This document shows positions 10,802-22,925 of a stretch of 64,000 nucleotides of DNA, one piece after another. The position numbers and the translations under genes were made by a program. The stretch's first letter is position 1, and every line of letters begins with the position of its first letter. The notes under the pieces are model-generated. The model was not told where the DNA came from. It did no database searches and was given only the letters and a program-made list of their open reading frames with translations. The stretch comes from Cinnamomum chago (lineage: Eukaryota; Streptophyta; Magnoliopsida; Laurales; Lauraceae): contig CP142457.1 in NCBI GenBank assembly GCA_038049695.1, positions 58,338,501 through 58,402,500 on the forward strand. The letters are read 5' to 3'.

Positions 10802-10809
10802 ACTTGGGT

Positions 10810-12115
10810 ATATGTATCGATCTGTAATTCAATACTTGCAGAAAACTCCAGCGCATGCAAAGTTGATTGTTTGTAAATTGGTCGGGGTGGGAAATACCAT
10901 CAGCTCCTCAAATACATAAAAATGAAGTTGGGATTCTATGTCAGAATGACCCCTCCAAGGTCAGGATGGCCCAGAGAATCTCTGAACCCATCGCTAAAAA
11001 TCCATTAGTAGTACACACCTTTTGATATCTAGATGGCTCAGATTTACTCTTCCATCTTCTATTGTCAAGAAAAAATTTCAACCAAATTCAGGCTCACCAT
11101 CAGATTGTTCACATCTGAAACTTGATTTTGAGCGGTTTGTATATCTAATGTAGGTCCCCCAGTAATAGATTTATAGCAATTGGCTTAGAGAATCTCTTCT
11201 CATCCTGATGTAAAAGAAAAGGGACTGATGTAAAAGAAAAGGGAATGTTTCAGTAATAATACTAATGGCATATAAATCAATAAGTTGCTTATTTATAATT
11301 ATAGTTACAAAATGTTCCAGGAATTCCATATTTGTCACGCTTACAGATGTAGAAACATACCATATTCTAGCAATTTTCAGGGACTACTTGGCATCAGCCC
11401 ACTCTATGGTGAATATAAACCCCTTATACCCACTACCCCCCTCTCCCTCTCTCCCTCACTTATCAGTTATCACTCATCCCAATTTAACTTCCATCTTATA
11501 TTTACAAGCGCTTAGATTGAAAATGCACAATGATACCCATGAAATCTTATCTTGATAATTTTGAAAGCCTATTATAATATATTAAGCTATGAGGTTTTGG
11601 CTTCAATTTTGATCGTCAATTATAATTTTGACCGACGGTTATATAACTACTCATGCAACTACCCACTCATTAATCCATCAAACACTCATGTTTCAGTTGT
11701 TCCTATATAACTATACCATTTTTGTTCTAAGTTCTCTATTTACATCTTATCCAACTTGTCCTATGGGAAGAGGTAATTTTTTTTAACATGCGATTATTTA
11801 TTTTGCAATGCAGGGAGATGCTATGCTGAACACGGGCTATTGAGCTAGTTTAATATTGTTGTAGGCCATCATCTCCTTCCAATTAGGAGAGCCTACGTAA
11901 TATTTAACTCTCCTAATAATAATTACAATGATAGTTTGGAAGAATTGTCAAATTCATGAAAAAGAAAACACTATATTTTGAAAGACAAAGCAAATCTTCG
12001 AAAATTATCTTATGAGGTTATCCCATCATTTTGGAGTTTCTTCTCGTAATAAATTTGCATACAAAGGAGGAAGGGCTCCACCCTCTATCCCTCCAAGAAA
12101 AAGAAAGAGAGGGCC
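10810..12115. other. Intergenic DNA, nothing recognised
   Basis: A short duplicated phrase (gactgatgtaaaagaaaaggg, twice near 11205-11242) and a C/T-rich patch (11430-11460) are visible. No conserved protein is encoded. Confidence 0.4.
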
Positions 12116-12270
12116 TTTTTTTTTGTAACCCAGCTAAGGGGCTTGGACCCTAAGAGTGTCACACATGCAAAGTGATAGGAATTCACATACGTGAGGTGAT
12201 AACAACTCACATATGTAAGGAGTGGTGAGACTAGAAACTTGGACCTCCCAATGAGGACAGTCGCTTCTTA
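12116..12270 (-). mobile_element. Probable SINE remnant, minus strand
   Basis: A T-run at 12116-12124 followed by gtaacccagctaaggggctt matches the layout of the tail of the element at 22760 (T-rich, then acccaacttagggggctgg). Read on the minus strand this is a short body ending in an A-tail. The head is too diverged to place box A and B with certainty, so the assignment rests on the shared 3' end. Confidence 0.4.
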
Positions 12271-13490
12271 TAAAGACTTGGTCACATGTTATAAAACGAT
12301 GTGAATCAACTGAAAAGGAACTTGTAGCACAAATATTGTGCTCATTATCCATTGTCACTTTCAAGTTGAGTGTTAAAGTCCGCTAACTTACAAAGAAAAT
12401 TAAGCAATGAGCTCATTCCACTAGTCCTTATCATTAAATTAAAGAAAGATCTTCTCCAAGCTTAAAACAATTGGACATTTAGGCTTTTAAGTCAAAAGAG
12501 TTTCTATGGTCCCATGAAACTAAATTTCAGCCTAACCCTACTGGAAGACTAAGACCTTTCCACTCCTTCTACAAAGATGGTGGGATCAATTAGTTGGACA
12601 TGGATGGATGGGCCGGTGGACAAACAACATGACTCATCATATTTCTAACAATCCAATTTTGCCTGGAGAACTTTTTATTGAACCATGTTTTGATGTTTAA
12701 ACCCACTAAATAGATTGGTGATGGATTGGATGGAACCTTTCTCAGATTGAAGAGAATGTTCGCTATTAGGATATCCAAATCCATCTTCAATGTGTGGTTG
12801 TTACTGATGATAAATAAATGCAGGAAATCATACCAAAACAGTTCAAATACATGCATTTTTTTCTCTATCCATTTTCAAGTTCATCATAGGTTTTTCTCAC
12901 TATTGGTGACTTGGTTAAATCCTATGACCAGTGTGTGCAGTTGAACTTTGAAGTCCACCTACACTAAGGCTCACGTAGGCCCACCTTTGATTAACGTAAC
13001 TCTTTTCACACTCTTAGCCCTCATCTCACGGCATCATATACATTTTTAGGCTCATCGAACCTTTACCAACCTTCAAATTGAATTTTAAAGAAATCCATTC
13101 ACAATTTATAATAATCATTTTTAAAGTTGTTAAATCAAGATTAAGATGATATAATGGGCTGACATTTTGCATGACTGACCCTTATTAGTAACAATACCTT
13201 TCCTCCATCCTAGCTTATTGTAGGAAAGCATTCATTGGGATTTGGGCCCCACAAGCTGAAATGCAGGAGCAAAAAGCTGGTAGGTGAAAAACTCTACCCT
13301 CAAAATTTGAACACATTTGCCACACTAAGATCACTGCATGCATATCCATATTAGTATCCACCATGGGCCAAGTCAAGGAGATAGGCTTAATCTTTTAATC
13401 TTCAATGATGATGATGATGATGGCATCTACGCTGTTGATGTAGTGGGCCATGCAAAATCTGAATCCCTAAAACATGAACCAAGGTTAACT
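12271..13490. other. Intergenic DNA upstream of CUL3
   Basis: No gene is recognised. A (GAT)n patch occurs at about 13405-13421. The later part is the distal upstream region of CUL3. Confidence 0.4.
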
Positions 13491-14143
13491 CTTGTAATTC
13501 TCCTCCTCTCGCTCCCGTCCGCTAAAACTTTACTTCTCTATCATTCGAGGGTTTCCCCCGGAATCTGCTTTCATTTTCTCGTTTCTGCAATCCATCAATC
13601 CGTCTTCGCCTCCTTTCCCCCGCCCCCCACTTTTTTTCTTCTGTTGCCTAAAGAAGTCTCGATTTTCTCCCGTTTGTGCGTGCCCTAGGGCGGTTTTCCC
13701 CCTTCCATTTCGGCGGTTTTCTTCCGATCCCTGAATTCAGAATCCGCCTTCGAGGGAGGAAGAAGAGGAAAAGGTTCTGATCTTCCTCAGATTGATTCCG
13801 GCTTTGGCGATCTGAGGCGTCTCCTCCTTGGGGGTTTGATTTGGAGGCGATATAAACAGGTTTGAAATCTCTAACTTCTCTTTTAATTCCAGTCAGATAG
13901 ATGCAGTTTTATGTTTTTTTAGGGATTTTCTACGGTTTCGTAGATTGTCGGTTGTGTTCATAATTTGACGGAGGAGAACGGATTTTTTTTGTTGTTGTTT
14001 TTTCCAATTATCGATCTGAAAGGTCGTTGTTTTGTTGCAGGTTTGAGCCTCTTTTTGGGTAATTTTAGTGGTCTAAACCGGTTTTCGAAGGGGGATTTGA
14101 GGTGAGAAGCGGATTCTCTGGTGTGGATTATACTCTTGGAAAG
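13491..14143 (+). promoter_or_regulatory. CUL3 core promoter and 5' leader with probable leader intron
   Basis: From about 13500 the composition changes to C/T-rich sequence with more CpG, which is typical of housekeeping-gene promoters and leaders in plants; no TATA box stands out. A probable leader intron runs from 13860 (cag|gtttga) to 14040 (tttgttgcag), 181 bp, with a T-rich 3' end. The mature leader would join the GC-rich exon ending at 13859 to 14041-14143, just before the start codon. The transcription start cannot be read from sequence alone. Confidence 0.55.
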
Positions 14144-16299
14144 ATGAGTACTCAAAAGAGGAGGAATTTTAAGATAGAGGCGTTTAAGCATCGGGTAGAG
14201 TTGGATCCCAGGTATGCAGAGAAGACGTGGAAGGTGTTGGAACATGCCATCCATGAGATCTATAATCACAACGCCAGCGGGCTCAGCTTCGAAGAGCTTT
14301 ATAGGTTTGGTTTCTTCATTTGATTGATTTTATGGTAATGGAGATGATGAGTTTTTTTTTCTTTTTGGTAATTCATACATGTTTGTGCTTGTTGTGTGCT
14401 CCATTACCAGTTTGAATTCCTGTATATGTAGGCTTTACTAGTACTCTTCTCTTTTTTCACTGGGTTAGTGTTGCTTTTGACTTGTAGATTATTGTGAAAG
14501 CTTTGAATAAAAATGGAGGCAACAGCTGTTTATACGCTTGTTTCATTTATTGTCGCCTATATTCTGGAACCCAATGATGGATTATGTTTCTCCCATCTAG
14601 CAAATTTTATTCTGTGACACCCATATTAAACTTATTAGCTGAGAAAAATCTCAGCTCCTCACTATTGCAACCTCAAGATTGTGGATTCAAGTCATATTAC
14701 AAATCTGGAAAAAAAAACCCATCGAGTTATTGGAACATAATATTGCAAATCACCATTTGGAGAGATCCTCTGGCCCCTCATCATATGCCCATCCACTAAT
14801 GGATTGCACCCTTCTGTTAGCAATTAGCAAATCTAATCACCATTCCCAGAATTATGCTGACACAATATTAGCTGATTTTGCCAAAAAAATAAATAAAAAT
14901 AGAATGAAGGAAAGGGAAGGAAAGGAATTAAGGAAAGGCAAGGGAATGATGGAATTAAGGAGGAAAGAAAGAGAGAAATAAGTATGAAAGGATCAAATAA
15001 TAGGTTTCAGCCCATCTTACATTTGTGTCTGCTTGGAGTCCTGGGATCTGGATCGAGAGTCCTCCTTATCGTTACCAATTTCATTTTTGATGTTTTGCTG
15101 AAAGTTGCAGGTGTGTTTGAGAAGAACCGAACCCATCGAACCCATCTCTGGAATTTATTTCCTTTAGTAGTTTACAATTGGTGCGTATAGTAGTGAACGA
15201 TGCATCATTGTGATTCTCACACACCAATGCTCATACATGAAATCCAAACCACTCAAAATTACTCAGCCTCTGTATTCTTTTATCAAGTTAATTTCTAATC
15301 CAATTGTAGTTATATACACTGCAGATTAAAAAACAATTAATTTCATGTGCCATTTTATTATGATTTTTTGTCATTGTAAATCCAAATGGAGGAAAATCTT
15401 TTAAATTGATAAAAATTGGTGGGAACATGTTTCTGAATGGTTTAGATTTCAAATATGGGTCTTGATCGCAAAAAATTATATATGTGATGATACTAAGTTT
15501 GTTGCACCAAAAAAAACCTCAATGCCACTTTTATGATTTCGCATGAATAGGGAGTGACTTTTGTCTCACTTCTCAGCTATCCTATCTTGAAGCAACCAGG
15601 GTCTTTTAAAAAAGGGCTAATGGTTATTATTTAATTTATTACATTATATTTTATCTAAAGATAAACTATAAGTATGAAAAATTTATAAAGTTGACTCAAG
15701 AAGATTTTGTGAGGTTCCTTACCAGGGTATAATTATGAAGATAGAATGTTTAAAGTAAATGGCCCCCTTTTAAGCCCTCGCAAAATTTCATTCTAATAAA
15801 AGATGGCCTGCCATCGAATTGATCATTAAAAGAAACAAATTTGTAATGATATATTGTTCACAATCATTTGCAAGTGATCAATATGAATGTGTGCCAAAAT
15901 CCTATTTAAATGAAGATTTTTGAGGATTTGGACTATTTTGAGATGCCTTAAACTTTTCCCTTGTTACATAAATTTTTAATCCAATCAGAATTTATCTACC
16001 ATGGATAAATATAAAAAAGGTATTTTTCTTATGATTATCCATGTGAGAACAGGTTTGATTGAAGCAAATTCTTCTATGTAGATAAAAAAAGTTATTTTGT
16101 TTGAAGTCTTTTTTCTTTTGCTGCCCCGTGCCCCCAAAAAAATTCCTGCCTCGTAGTCAATAAAACAATGTTGAAGGAGCCTTTGTGTTTAGTTTTTTAA
16201 ATATTTCATGGAGTTTTGCGATGCATATGTTTTTCTTTGTATTGCCTTTTATACAGCATTTGATTGATACCTAGATACAGATATGGTCCCATTCGTTTC

Positions 16300-16347
<48 letters not shown>

Positions 16348-19300
16348 CGCTCTCTCAATTGTATCTACAGTTTCAATTGACAATACATTTGTGAACTAAG
16401 GTGTCACATTGATACTCTGCATTGGCCTAGATACAAGTCCATTCACATATACTTAAAAGAAAAAGGGGCCGATCATGGTTGATTTTTCTTCTTATTTACT
16501 TTCATTTGCCTTTGATCGAGATACCATAGAATAACAATACATCTTGTATCTAGCCAATTGTGCCCACCCATGAGCACATGATTTGAATCCACACATGGGC
16601 TGAACCCACCCAAGTAAGAATAAGTTGGAAGAACTTTTTTGTTATGTTTATATTTAGTTTAGGTTGGTGAGGGAGAACAATTATGAAATTTAAACAACCA
16701 GATACAGGGCTGAGTTTGATCAAACCATATTATAAGATGCTATCACCACTATCAACCATCATCTGAAACTGTTTGGATTTAATTCCCATTAATGCTAATT
16801 AGAAGATCAACTAAATCTGAACATCTATTCCTTCCTAATCATCATTTGTTTTCAACATCTTTGATATCTTATCTCATCTAGTTGGGCTCTATCTTTTCCA
16901 TTCATGTTTCAAGTGGACCCCATCCATATTGTGTTTTTGTAGTAAAATGTATATGTGACCCAGTGGAATAGTTGTAATAAATGGCATCTTAGTCGATTGT
17001 CTCTTCAATGGTTGCCAAAGTGGTTATAAAATCATGATGAAGCTACTGATTTTCACATTGGAAAAGAATCGGGTGGGGATTCTAATTGTGTCCGATAAAT
17101 ATGTTAGCAGGAAATGATGATATAATCAAGGTTCATATGGAGGGCCAAGTGGTCTCCACAGGGCAGGCTGCTCCTTGCTTGGGGATGGCCATATATGTGT
17201 AGTTAGGTCCATGTTATCAAAATGTGGAACTGTTCTCGCCTTGCCTACATCACCTGGGGTTGTTTGTCCTGATGAAACCCAAAAGTGATAACATTTATTT
17301 CATGACAATGAAGGGCATTGCAGTGATTGAGTTTGTGGGATTCTATGAGGAAAGCTATTGGGTTTTGTGCATAATTTGATTTGGTGTATCCTTTACCCAA
17401 ATTACCTGCTTATTGTGCAAGCTGCCTCTTTGGGCGGTTTCTGATACTTGATCTTCTGTTCTGAATTCAGGAATGCTTACAATATGGTGCTTCACAAATA
17501 TGGAGACAAACTTTACTCTGGACTAGTCATCACCATGACCTGGCATCTGAAAGAGATATCTAGATCAATAGAAGCTGCTCAGGGAGGTTTGTTTCTAGAG
17601 GAGCTGAACCGGAAATGGGAGGAACACAACAAGGCATTGCAGATGATCCGAGACATATTGATGTATATGGATAGGACTTATGTTCCCAGTTCTAACAAGA
17701 CACCTGTTCATGAGCTTGGCCTGAATCTGTGGAGAGATAATATCATCCATTCCGGCAAAATCCAGACCAGACTACTCACCACACTTCTTGAACTTGTCCA
17801 TAAAGAGCGGATGGGTGAAGTTATCAATCGAGGGCTGATGAGGAATATAATAAAGATGCTGATGGATTTGGGATCTTCTGTCTACCAAGAAGACTTTGAG
17901 AAACCTTTCCTGGAGGTCTCAGCGACTTTCTACAGGGTTGAGTCGCAGCAATTCATTGAATGTTGTGACTGTAGTGAGTACCTGAGAAAAGCTGAGAGGC
18001 GGCTCAATGAAGAGATGGAGAGAGTCTCACACTACCTAGACATCAAAAGTGAAATGAAGATAACAAATGTGGTGGAGAAGGAGATGATTGCAAATCACAT
18101 GCAAAGGTTAGTCCACATGGATAACTCAGGCTTGGTGAATATGCTTGTTGATGACAAATATGATGACTTGGGAAGAATGTATAATTTGTTCCGTAGAGTC
18201 CCTGATGGGTTATCAACTGTGAGAGATGTGATGACTTCTCATCTTCGAGAAACTGGGAAACAATTAGTTACAGATCCAGAGCGTTTAAGGGATCCGGTGG
18301 ATTTTGTTCAGCGCCTTCTGGATGAAAAAGATAAACATGACAAGATCATCAGTTTGGCATTTAACAATGACAAGACCTTCCAAAATGCACTAAATTCTTC
18401 ATTTGAATACTTCATCAATTTGAATCCGAGATCTCCCGAGTTCATTTCCTTATTTGTTGATGATAAACTTCGTAAAGGCCTTAAAGAGGTCAGTGAAGAG
18501 GATGTGGAGATTGTTCTTGATAAAGTGATGATGTTGTTCAGATACCTGCAAGAGAAGGATGTGTTCGAGAAGTACTATAAGCAACATTTGGCAAAACGGC
18601 TTCTGTCTGGCAAAACTGTTTCTGATGATGCAGAGAGAAGTCTTATAGTTAAACTCAAAACTGAATGTGGGTATCAATTCACTTCTAAGTTAGAAGGCAT
18701 GTTCACAGACATGAAAACCTCCCAAGACACTATGCAAGGGTTCTACGCAAGTCAGTCTGCTGAGATGGGTGACAGTCCTACTCTAGCTGTCCAAGTTCTT
18801 ACTACAGGTTCTTGGCCCACTCAGCCCAGCACTGCTTGTAACCTTCCTGCAGAAATTCTCAGTGTCTGTGAAAGGTTTCGAACATACTATCTTGGCACTC
18901 ATACTGGGCGTAGATTGACATGGCAAACGAATATGGGGACAGCAGATCTGAAAGCAACCTTTGGGAAGGGTCAGAAGCATGAGCTGAATGTGTCAACATA
19001 CCAGATGTGCATTCTCATGCTCTTTAATTCGGCGGACCACTTCAGCTACAAAGAAATTGAGCAGGCTACAGAGATACCAGCCTCAGACTTGAAGAGATCC
19101 TTGCAGTCTCTGGCTTGTGTCAAGGGAAAGAACGTTCTTCGCAAGGAGCCCATGAGCAAGGACATTGCTGAGGATGATGCATTTTTCTTCAATGATAAGT
19201 TCACCAGCAAGTTCTTTAAGGTGAAAATAGGCACGGTTGCTGCACAGAAAGAGTCAGAGCCTGAGAAGCAGGAGACGCGTCAGAGAGTAGAAGAAGACAG

Positions 19301-19511
19301 AAAGCCTCAGATTGAGGCTGCCATTGTGAGGATTATGAAATCTAGGCGGGTCTTAGATCACAATAACATTGTAACTGAAGTCACAAAGCAACTTCAGTCG
19401 CGCTTTCTGCCAAACCCTGTTGTAATAAAGAAACGGATTGAATCCCTCATTGAGCGTGAGTTTCTGGAGAGGGACAAAGTGGACAGGAAATTGTATCGTT
19501 ATCTTGCCTGA
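14144..19511 (+). CDS. CUL3: Cullin-3 (scaffold of BTB-CUL3 ubiquitin ligases)
   Basis: Two coding exons, 14144-14304 and 17471-19511, separated by a 3166-bp GT-AG intron that splits an Arg codon (tatag|g). They encode 733 aa, matching the usual 732-736 aa of plant CUL3. CUL3 binds BTB proteins through its N-terminal cullin repeats and RBX1 through its C-terminal cullin homology region, forming E3 ligases that tag targets such as regulators of ethylene and light signalling. The N-terminus (MSTQKRRNFKIEAFKHRVEL) is the conserved plant start. Cullin repeats fill about residues 30-370, the cullin homology domain about 380-610, and the winged-helix Nedd8 domain the end (closing RKLYRYLA). The neddylation lysine is K677 in RIMKSRR. 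The second exon is intact with no frameshift. The start is chosen by homology, because the upstream in-frame codon at 14102 is GTG. Confidence 0.97.
14640..14700 (+). mobile_element. Possible SINE head remnant in the CUL3 intron
   Basis: The stretch around 14665-14695 (cctcaagattgtggattcaa) looks like a SINE or tRNA box B region of the type seen at 7485. No tail or target-site duplication is visible, so this is only a suggestion. Confidence 0.3.
14901..14983 (+). repeat. Polypurine tract in the CUL3 intron
   Basis: About 80 bases are almost entirely A and G, built from aaggaaaggg- and ggaattaagg-like units. It is low-complexity sequence that could form triplex-type structures. No gene function is implied. 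Confidence 0.7.
16302..16356 (+). repeat. (CT)n microsatellite in the CUL3 intron
   Basis: About 21 uninterrupted CT units are followed by a short ctcgctcgctctctc variant. Such tracts are usually length-polymorphic, and this one lies about 1.1 kb before the acceptor of the CUL3 intron. Confidence 0.95.
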
Positions 19512-20740
19512 ACAGTTACCCTAGATTGATGACGTCCCTGGCACCATGGGTCGAATTGTATCCAACTGGTGGGCAAAGCATATCTTTAGCCACCTTTGCT
19601 AGCTTTTTTCACTTGAAATCTTGTTTAATTCAAATATTCATCTGGCACATTTTACTTGCTTTCCCTTAAATGTCTCCAGCTTGTACTGTAAGTTGGGTTG
19701 GGCCTCCGTTGCTTGTTTTGGCTTTTTAGCTTAGTCTGAAATCTTTGGACATTGTCAGTGAAGTTTGCGGAGTCTGAGATTGAGATTGTTACATATCAAT
19801 GCATTATCTGTCCCTTTTTCTTTTTGTGTCCCTTCTTCTGTGTGGATGGTGATTGAAGGGAGATCACATCATGTTGTAACCCACAATGTTTAAAGTTAGG
19901 CCTGTTCATGGGCAGTACAAACCTGAACTTTTGATTGGCCTGGCCCAAGTAGCATGTTTGAGCAGTCCTTAGTTGGAGGATGCCCCCAAAATCAACTAGA
20001 TCAAAGGATCCTATCCGCTTTACCAGTGGCCTGCAAACAAGTATCCGGGAGCAAAGAGAAGCACCAGTGGTCTGAAAATCATGCAAATAGTGAATTTGCA
20101 AGGATCTGAAAGTTTGTTGTCCATTTCCCCATGGCAAGATCCATCACATCAGTGGTGTGGAATACCAAAAAGTGTTCATGGTTGTCACATCCGGAAACCA
20201 TATACATCCATTATGCATCAGGATCCTCCAGAAGCACATACACACTCATGCCCCCATGCATAAAAGCATGCAGTTACTCTTCAAACAGTCAACTATGGTT
20301 TACATGAGATTTTCGCTAAAGAAATTTCCGTATCTTTTGATCTGCAGACAAGCAGGGATTCAAAGTCTAGGCGGGATGGCAATTACATGATTTTTGCTGA
20401 AGATGATCACTATAATTCTTACAATTCTACCAATTTTTTCCAGCAACGTATCCATCAGGTGAGCAAAGTATGCCCACTTTTCACTTGCTGCTTGACTTTC
20501 CATTTCCCTTTCACACGCTTCTCCGCGGTGGTTTACATTTTCTTCTGATTTATATCAATTTCAGTCTATACATGAAGAGCGGCCAAGCCATCTTGGAAGT
20601 CACACCCCCCTCTTTCTCTCTTCCCATCCAAACATTTGCAATTTCAGCGGGTAAGTGCATTACCAGAGGAGTGAATGTGCACTGTGCGGTCGTATGATGT
20701 GAAAAGAAATCCTCGTAGTTTTCTTTTGGGGTTGATACTT
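19512..20740 (+). other. CUL3 3' UTR and downstream intergenic DNA
   Basis: The first 250-300 bases after the stop codon are T-rich and are the likely CUL3 3' UTR; I see no canonical AATAAA signal. The rest has no recognisable gene. Confidence 0.45.
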
Positions 20741-20930
20741 GAAATGGTTCAGCTGTTTAATGACTTCCGATAACTTTCCTCGTCTATTTAGTTTTGCATA
20801 TTCTGAAATTGTTCTGTTGGTTAATGAGTTCCGATAAGTTTCTACTCGTTTTTAGTTTTGCATATTCTGAAATGGTTCTGCTGTTTAATGAGTTCTGATA
20901 TCTTTCTTCTTGTTTTTTGCTTTGCGTATT
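20741..20930. repeat. Minisatellite: three copies of a 64-bp unit
   Basis: Units start at 20741, 20805 and 20869, each beginning gaaatggttc or a variant and containing tttaatgagttccgat and ttttgcatattct. The third copy is slightly degraded. The period is 64 bases. It is non-coding. Confidence 0.85.
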
Positions 20931-22759
20931 AACCTATGATAAATGGGGTTGTTTAGGAGTGTTACACCAAACATAATGAAAAGAAGATCAAGACACAAAT
21001 TAACTAACATTCGCTCACCTTGAATGGCTAAATCCATGGAGATTTCAACAAGCCAATTAATTTTCACTATTTCAGCTGGCAAATGCTGGCGGACCCTTAA
21101 ACACTTTTCTTCAACACCGCCTTTAAAAACCTCCAGGGACCATTGGATGCTTGGTTTTCAATGGAAATCTACCTTTTTAATCACCTGAAATCAAAGCACA
21201 TTTCGATACAAAAGACTGCACTTGAAAACCACATTTCCTCCATGCCATTGCCATCTGCTCTCATTTGGAAGAGATATATAAAATGTAGTAAACAAGGGGA
21301 CCAGCGGCACACTCCGGGGGTTACACCAGGAAGACATGAACGCACCACACTTGTGAAAATCTGCCTGGCCAAATGCAACCCTCATTCCTCGTGAATGTTG
21401 TCACCATGCTGTAAAACAGTCATTGCACTTTCGGTTGAGAAAGATATTCCTCCTCTCTCAAATACGATTCCAGTCTCAAAATTCGCAACACAACAGTGCG
21501 CATCAACCTGATTCTTCAATTTCAGTGACCCATTAACTCAATTAATCTCATAGGGAGACCTTTCAAACTCTTCAAAACCCGTGATTGTCAAGCTTTTGGG
21601 TGAGCCCCACAAGGAACAATTTAACTGTTCTTAAGAGGACACAAATCAGATCATCAATTCTTGAAGACCGAAGAAATTGCCCTACTGTCTTCTAGAAATA
21701 ACGAAGCTTCCTATTAGCTTTTTTTTTTTTTTTTTTTGGTAAAAGCTTCCTGTTCGCTATTAAATTATGAAAATTCCCATTATCTAATTCATTCTTGAGT
21801 AGGATCTTGTCTAATCAGCCGCTAAAGGCAATTTTCCAGGATGCTTTAATTAAGGATCAAGAATAGAGATATACAAGAATATTCACTATAGTCAAAGGAG
21901 ACAGTTTTTGAGATCTATTTTACTGCAAGTTTAATCATTAATTTAACCTCGATTCCTATGGTATCTCTCTCTATTCTCTTTTTTAAGTTGGCCTACTGGC
22001 CAAGAGTGATACTTTCAAATTTAAAGGCACGTGAATCAATCTTGAGCATGCGTACACCACCCAACCATGACTCCATGAGTGTGTTGCGTCTCACCTTCTG
22101 TTTTACTGAAAATAGTCGGGGGAAAGATCCTCTAAAGTTTCATAGGGAAGAGAAGCAAGTGAAAAAAATGATGGTAAATTATGGCAAATCGACCACAGAC
22201 AATGAAAATTTAAAAAGCTCTTAGTATAGAAAAGAAAAGCCTAATAAAGGAACAAAACTGATAGTCCCCCAGGGTATAGCACTAGGTGTCTCGCACATGC
22301 TTTTGATGAGGTGGCATGTGTGGAACTCAAGGGGAAGGGGAAGGGCAAGGTAGGAGGAGGACCAGGAGGGTCAAAGTTTCACAAAATCCCCAATTGTTAT
22401 GGGTTATTTATGTTTTTTTTTATTTATACATTAGCCCTCTCAAATTGTTTTTTACGTAGCAAAAGGCAAATTTTCTTGTCTTGCCATTGGTGAAACTCCA
22501 TGGGGCGACCCACCTATCGAGAGTAGTCTTGACAATTTAAAATGAATGCCATGCCATCAATTTTTACTTTAATCAGAATTGGTCCCATGGTAAGATTGAA
22601 CATATGATTAATGCTTAAGATTATGCTAATCATACTAACAATCATGTGCTTAGTGAGGCTGAGACCAACTTAGAGAAAATTTGAGGATTTGTCACCGGAG
22701 GACTAAATTGTTCTGATTGCCCATGCAATTCATTATTCTATTATTTCATGTGATATATT
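20931..22759. other. Intergenic DNA, nothing recognised
   Basis: It contains a T-run at about 21720-21738 and a G-rich patch near 22320-22365 (ggggaaggggaagggcaagg). No conserved reading frame is visible. Confidence 0.4.
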
Positions 22760-22925
22760 TTTTTATCTTTTTCCTTTTTACCCAACTTAGGGGGCTGGCA
22801 CTCCAGCCCTCGAGTGAGGGAAGGAAACCTTAGGTGAGGTGAGGGAATAAAACTCTCCGGTGACGAAAGTAGACGTCGGGTGATGCAAGAACTGAATCCT
22901 CTTACCACTGATGTAAGAGGCCATT
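22760..22925 (-). mobile_element. tRNA-derived SINE, minus strand
   Basis: On the minus strand the head reads acatcagtggtaagaggatt, a box A-like tRNA feature. The element closes with ccccctaagttgggtaaaaa and an A-rich tail (T-rich on + at 22759-22780). The tail resembles that of the copy at 12116. I could not find a clean target-site duplication. Confidence 0.55.

Noticed and set aside
14102..14143. Extension of CUL3 exon 1 to a GTG codon at 14102
   Set aside because: Plant translation starts at ATG, and MSTQKRRNFKIEAF is the conserved CUL3 N-terminus.
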